A DNA stretch of 7,793 nucleotides, from assembly GCA_036568605.1 (NCBI GenBank), contig DATCSE010000034.1:1-7793 (forward strand), in the 5' to 3' direction. A model generated the notes under the pieces. The model had not been told where the DNA came from and searched no databases. It worked only from the letters and a program-made list of their open reading frames with translations. Origin of the DNA: DATCSE01 sp036568605. GTDB taxonomy: Bacteria; Pseudomonadota; Gammaproteobacteria; Burkholderiales; Burkholderiaceae_C. Positions 6,171 to 7,793 of this stretch are shown here, piece by piece; the stretch's first letter is position 1; every line of letters starts with the position of its first letter. A program made the translations under genes and the position numbers.

Positions 6171-7793
6171 ATGAGCGAGAAGACCCTGTTGCTGGTCGAC
6201 GGTTCCAGCTATTTGTACCGTGCCTTCCACGCGTTGCCCGATCTGCGCAGCGCTGACGGCTTCCCGACAGGTGCCATCCACGGCGTCGTCGCGATGATGA
6301 AGAAGCTGCGCGAGGACTTCCCGGCGGCGCTGGGCGCCTGCGTGTTCGATGCGCCCGGCAAAACCTTTCGTGACGATTGGTACGCCGAGTACAAGGCGCA
6401 CCGCTCGCCGATGCCAGACGACCTGGTTCGGCAGATCGAGCCCATCCACGAGGCCGTCAAGCTGCTCGGCTGGCCGGTGCTGATGGTGCCCGGCATCGAA
6501 GCCGACGACGTGATCGGCACGCTGGCGCGCGCCGCCGGCGGCCAGGGCTACGACGTGATCGTCTCGACCGGCGACAAGGACCTCGCGCAGCTGGTCAACG
6601 ACCGTGTCGTGCTGGTCAACACGATGAGCAACGAGCGGCTCGACACGGCCGGCGTGCTCGCGAAGTTCGGTGTGGCGCCGGAGCGCATCGTCGACTACCT
6701 GGCGCTGATCGGCGACTCGGTCGACAACGTGCCGGGCGTCGAGAAGGTCGGCCCGAAAACCGCCGCCAAGTGGATCGCCGAGCACGGCTCGCTCGAAGGC
6801 GTGATGGCCGCCGCGAGCGGCATGAAGGGCGTGGTCGGCGAGAACCTGCGCAAGGCGCTGGACTGGCTGCCGCAGGGGCGGCGCCTCGTGACGGTCGTGA
6901 CCGATTCGGACCTCTCGGGACACGTCGCCGACTGGCCGGCGTTCGAGTCGCTGAAGCTGGCGCCGGTGGATGCGAATGCGCTGCTCGCGTTCTACGAGCG
7001 CTACAGCTTCAAGAGCTTGAGGCGGGAGCTCGAGGCGAAGGTCGGCAAACCGGCGAGTTCCACCGTTCGGGGTGAGCCTGTCGAAGCCCGCGATCATCCT
7101 GAGCCTGTCGAAGGACAAGCTCGGGGCGAACGGGTGGGCACACCTGTCCCTGCTGCCCCGCTCGAGAAGCGCTACGACACCATCCTGACCCTCGAAGCCC
7201 TAGAAGCCTGGGCCCAGAAGGTCGAGGCGGCCGAGATCACCGCGATCGACACCGAGACCGACTCGCTGGACCCGATGCGCGCGCAGATCGTCGGCCTCTC
7301 GGTGTCCGTCGCGATCGGCGAGGCGGCGTACATCCCGCTGCGTCACAACCACCCGGGCGCGGCCGAACAACTCGCGGCCGACATCGTGTTCGCGCGGCTG
7401 AAGCCGTGGCTGGAGAACCCCGAGGCGATCAAGCTCGGCCAGAACATCAAGTACGACACGCACGTGTTCGCGAACGTCGGCATCACGGTGCGCGGCTACC
7501 GGCACGACACGCTGCTGCAAAGCTACGTGCTGGAGGCGCACCGGCCGCACAACCTCGAAAGCCTGGCCGACCGGCATCTGGACCGCAAGGGCCTGAGCTA
7601 CGAGGATGTGTGCGGCAAGGGCGCGAACCAGATCCCGTTCTCGCAGGTCGACATCGCCCGCGCGACCGAGTACTCGGGCGAGGACAGCGACATGACGCTG
7701 CACGTGCACCGCGCGCTGTGGCCGCGCATCGCGGCCGAGCCGGGGCTGAATCGGGTCTATGCCGAGATCGAGCTGCCGACCAGCGAGGTGCTC
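6171..7793 (+). CDS. polA: DNA polymerase I, N-terminal part (cut by right edge)
   Basis: 541 codons are visible; the polymerase domain lies beyond the window (family length is about 900-950). DNA polymerase I removes RNA primers and fills gaps in replication and excision repair. Residues 1 to about 290 form the 5'-3' nuclease: LLLVDGSSYLYRAFHALPDL with D10, VFDAPGKTFRDDWYAEYKAHR with D60, the acidic cluster GIEADDVIG (E110, D112, D113), STGDKD (D135, D137), and the helix-hairpin-helix stretch GDSVDNVPGVEKVGPKTAAKW. From about 330 comes the DnaQ-like 3'-5' exonuclease with all metal ligands: D360 and E362 in DTET, D429 in GQNIKYD, and Y501/D505 in YSGEDSD, so proofreading should be intact. 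The linker (about 292-330) contains an in-frame REP-like repeat. The ATG at 6171 matches the family N-terminus MSEKTLLLVDGSSYLYRAFH; no Shine-Dalgarno sequence is visible before it. Confidence 0.97.
   Translation, partial: MSEKTLLLVDGSSYLYRAFHALPDLRSADGFPTGAIHGVVAMMKKLREDFPAALGACVFDAPGKTFRDDWYAEYKAHRSPMPDDLVRQIEPIHEAVKLLGWPVLMVPGIEADDVIGTLARAAGGQGYDVIVSTGDKDLAQLVNDRVVLVNTMSNERLDTAGVLAKFGVAPERIVDYLALIGDSVDNVPGVEKVGPKTAAKWIAEHGSLEGVMAAASGMKGVVGENLRKALDWLPQGRRLVTVVTDSDLSGHVADWPAFESLKLAPVDANALLAFYERYSFKSLRRELEAKVGKPASSTVRGEPVEARDHPEPVEGQARGERVGTPVPAAPLEKRYDTILTLEALEAWAQKVEAAEITAIDTETDSLDPMRAQIVGLSVSVAIGEAAYIPLRHNHPGAAEQLAADIVFARLKPWLENPEAIKLGQNIKYDTHVFANVGITVRGYRHDTLLQSYVLEAHRPHNLESLADRHLDRKGLSYEDVCGKGANQIPFSQVDIARATEYSGEDSDMTLHVHRALWPRIAAEPGLNRVYAEIELPTSEVL
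7063..7133. repeat. REP-like palindromic repeat translated within polA
   Basis: The unit CCGTTCGGGGTGAGCCTGTC followed by GAAG starts at 7063. A second partial copy repeats the 14-mer TGAGCCTGTCGAAG exactly (7073-7086 and 7100-7113, 27 nt apart). It then runs into an inverted arm, GACAAGCTCGGGGCGAACGG (7114-7133). The ends pair as CCGTTCG...GAGC with GCTC...CGAACGG, so the block can fold as a hairpin. From memory, close relatives of 'GTTCGxxCTGAGCxTGTCGAAG' are scattered in many copies in Burkholderiales and other proteobacterial genomes. Here it is read in frame as VRGEPVEARDHPEPVEGQAR and so makes up much of the linker between the 5' nuclease and proofreading domains. Confidence 0.75.

Noticed and set aside
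5733..7118. A 461-codon - strand frame extending the DUF2782 protein into polA
   Set aside because: The extension is antisense to the well-supported polA coding sequence and would bury the signal peptide in the middle of the protein.

Overview
The window is very GC-rich chromosomal DNA with strongly G/C-ending codons. The cluster polA / DUF2782 protein / APH-type homoserine kinase / BPSS1780-family membrane protein points to a betaproteobacterium of the order Burkholderiales, perhaps the Leptothrix-Rubrivivax-Piscinibacter/Comamonadaceae side. The placement rests on protein resemblance and gene order from memory; no search was run. There are seven protein genes and no tRNA, rRNA, insertion sequence, phage gene or CRISPR array.

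Right part (6171 to the end, + strand): the first 541 codons of polA, DNA polymerase I, covering the 5' nuclease and the 3'-5' proofreading domain. The linker between them contains a palindromic REP-like repeat (7063-7133) that is translated in frame. Middle (3150-6134, - strand): a tight cluster transcribed away from polA in the order DUF2782 exported protein, thrB homoserine kinase, BPSS1780-family membrane protein, SDR oxidoreductase. Spacings are 6 nt, a 4-nt ATGA overlap and 13 nt, so it is very probably one operon. Its likely promoter lies in the short divergent region shared with polA.

Left part (1-2997, - strand): after a 152-nt gap holding a terminator-like hairpin and a weak promoter candidate comes a beta-hydroxyacid (3-hydroxyisobutyrate-type) dehydrogenase. 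Then, after a 48-nt gap with a perfect 8-bp stem-loop, comes a large membrane-anchored protein with a Ser/Thr-kinase-like domain. That domain has lost the HRD aspartate, the DFG aspartate and the glycine loop but keeps the beta3 lysine and alpha-C glutamate, so it reads as a pseudokinase. It has a low-complexity linker, one transmembrane helix and a Pro/Ala-rich tail running off the left edge.

The polA and thrB neighbourhood is housekeeping (DNA repair and replication; threonine biosynthesis). The most unusual items are the pseudokinase and the repeat inside polA. I see no convincing evidence of a new multi-gene defence or mobile system in this window.
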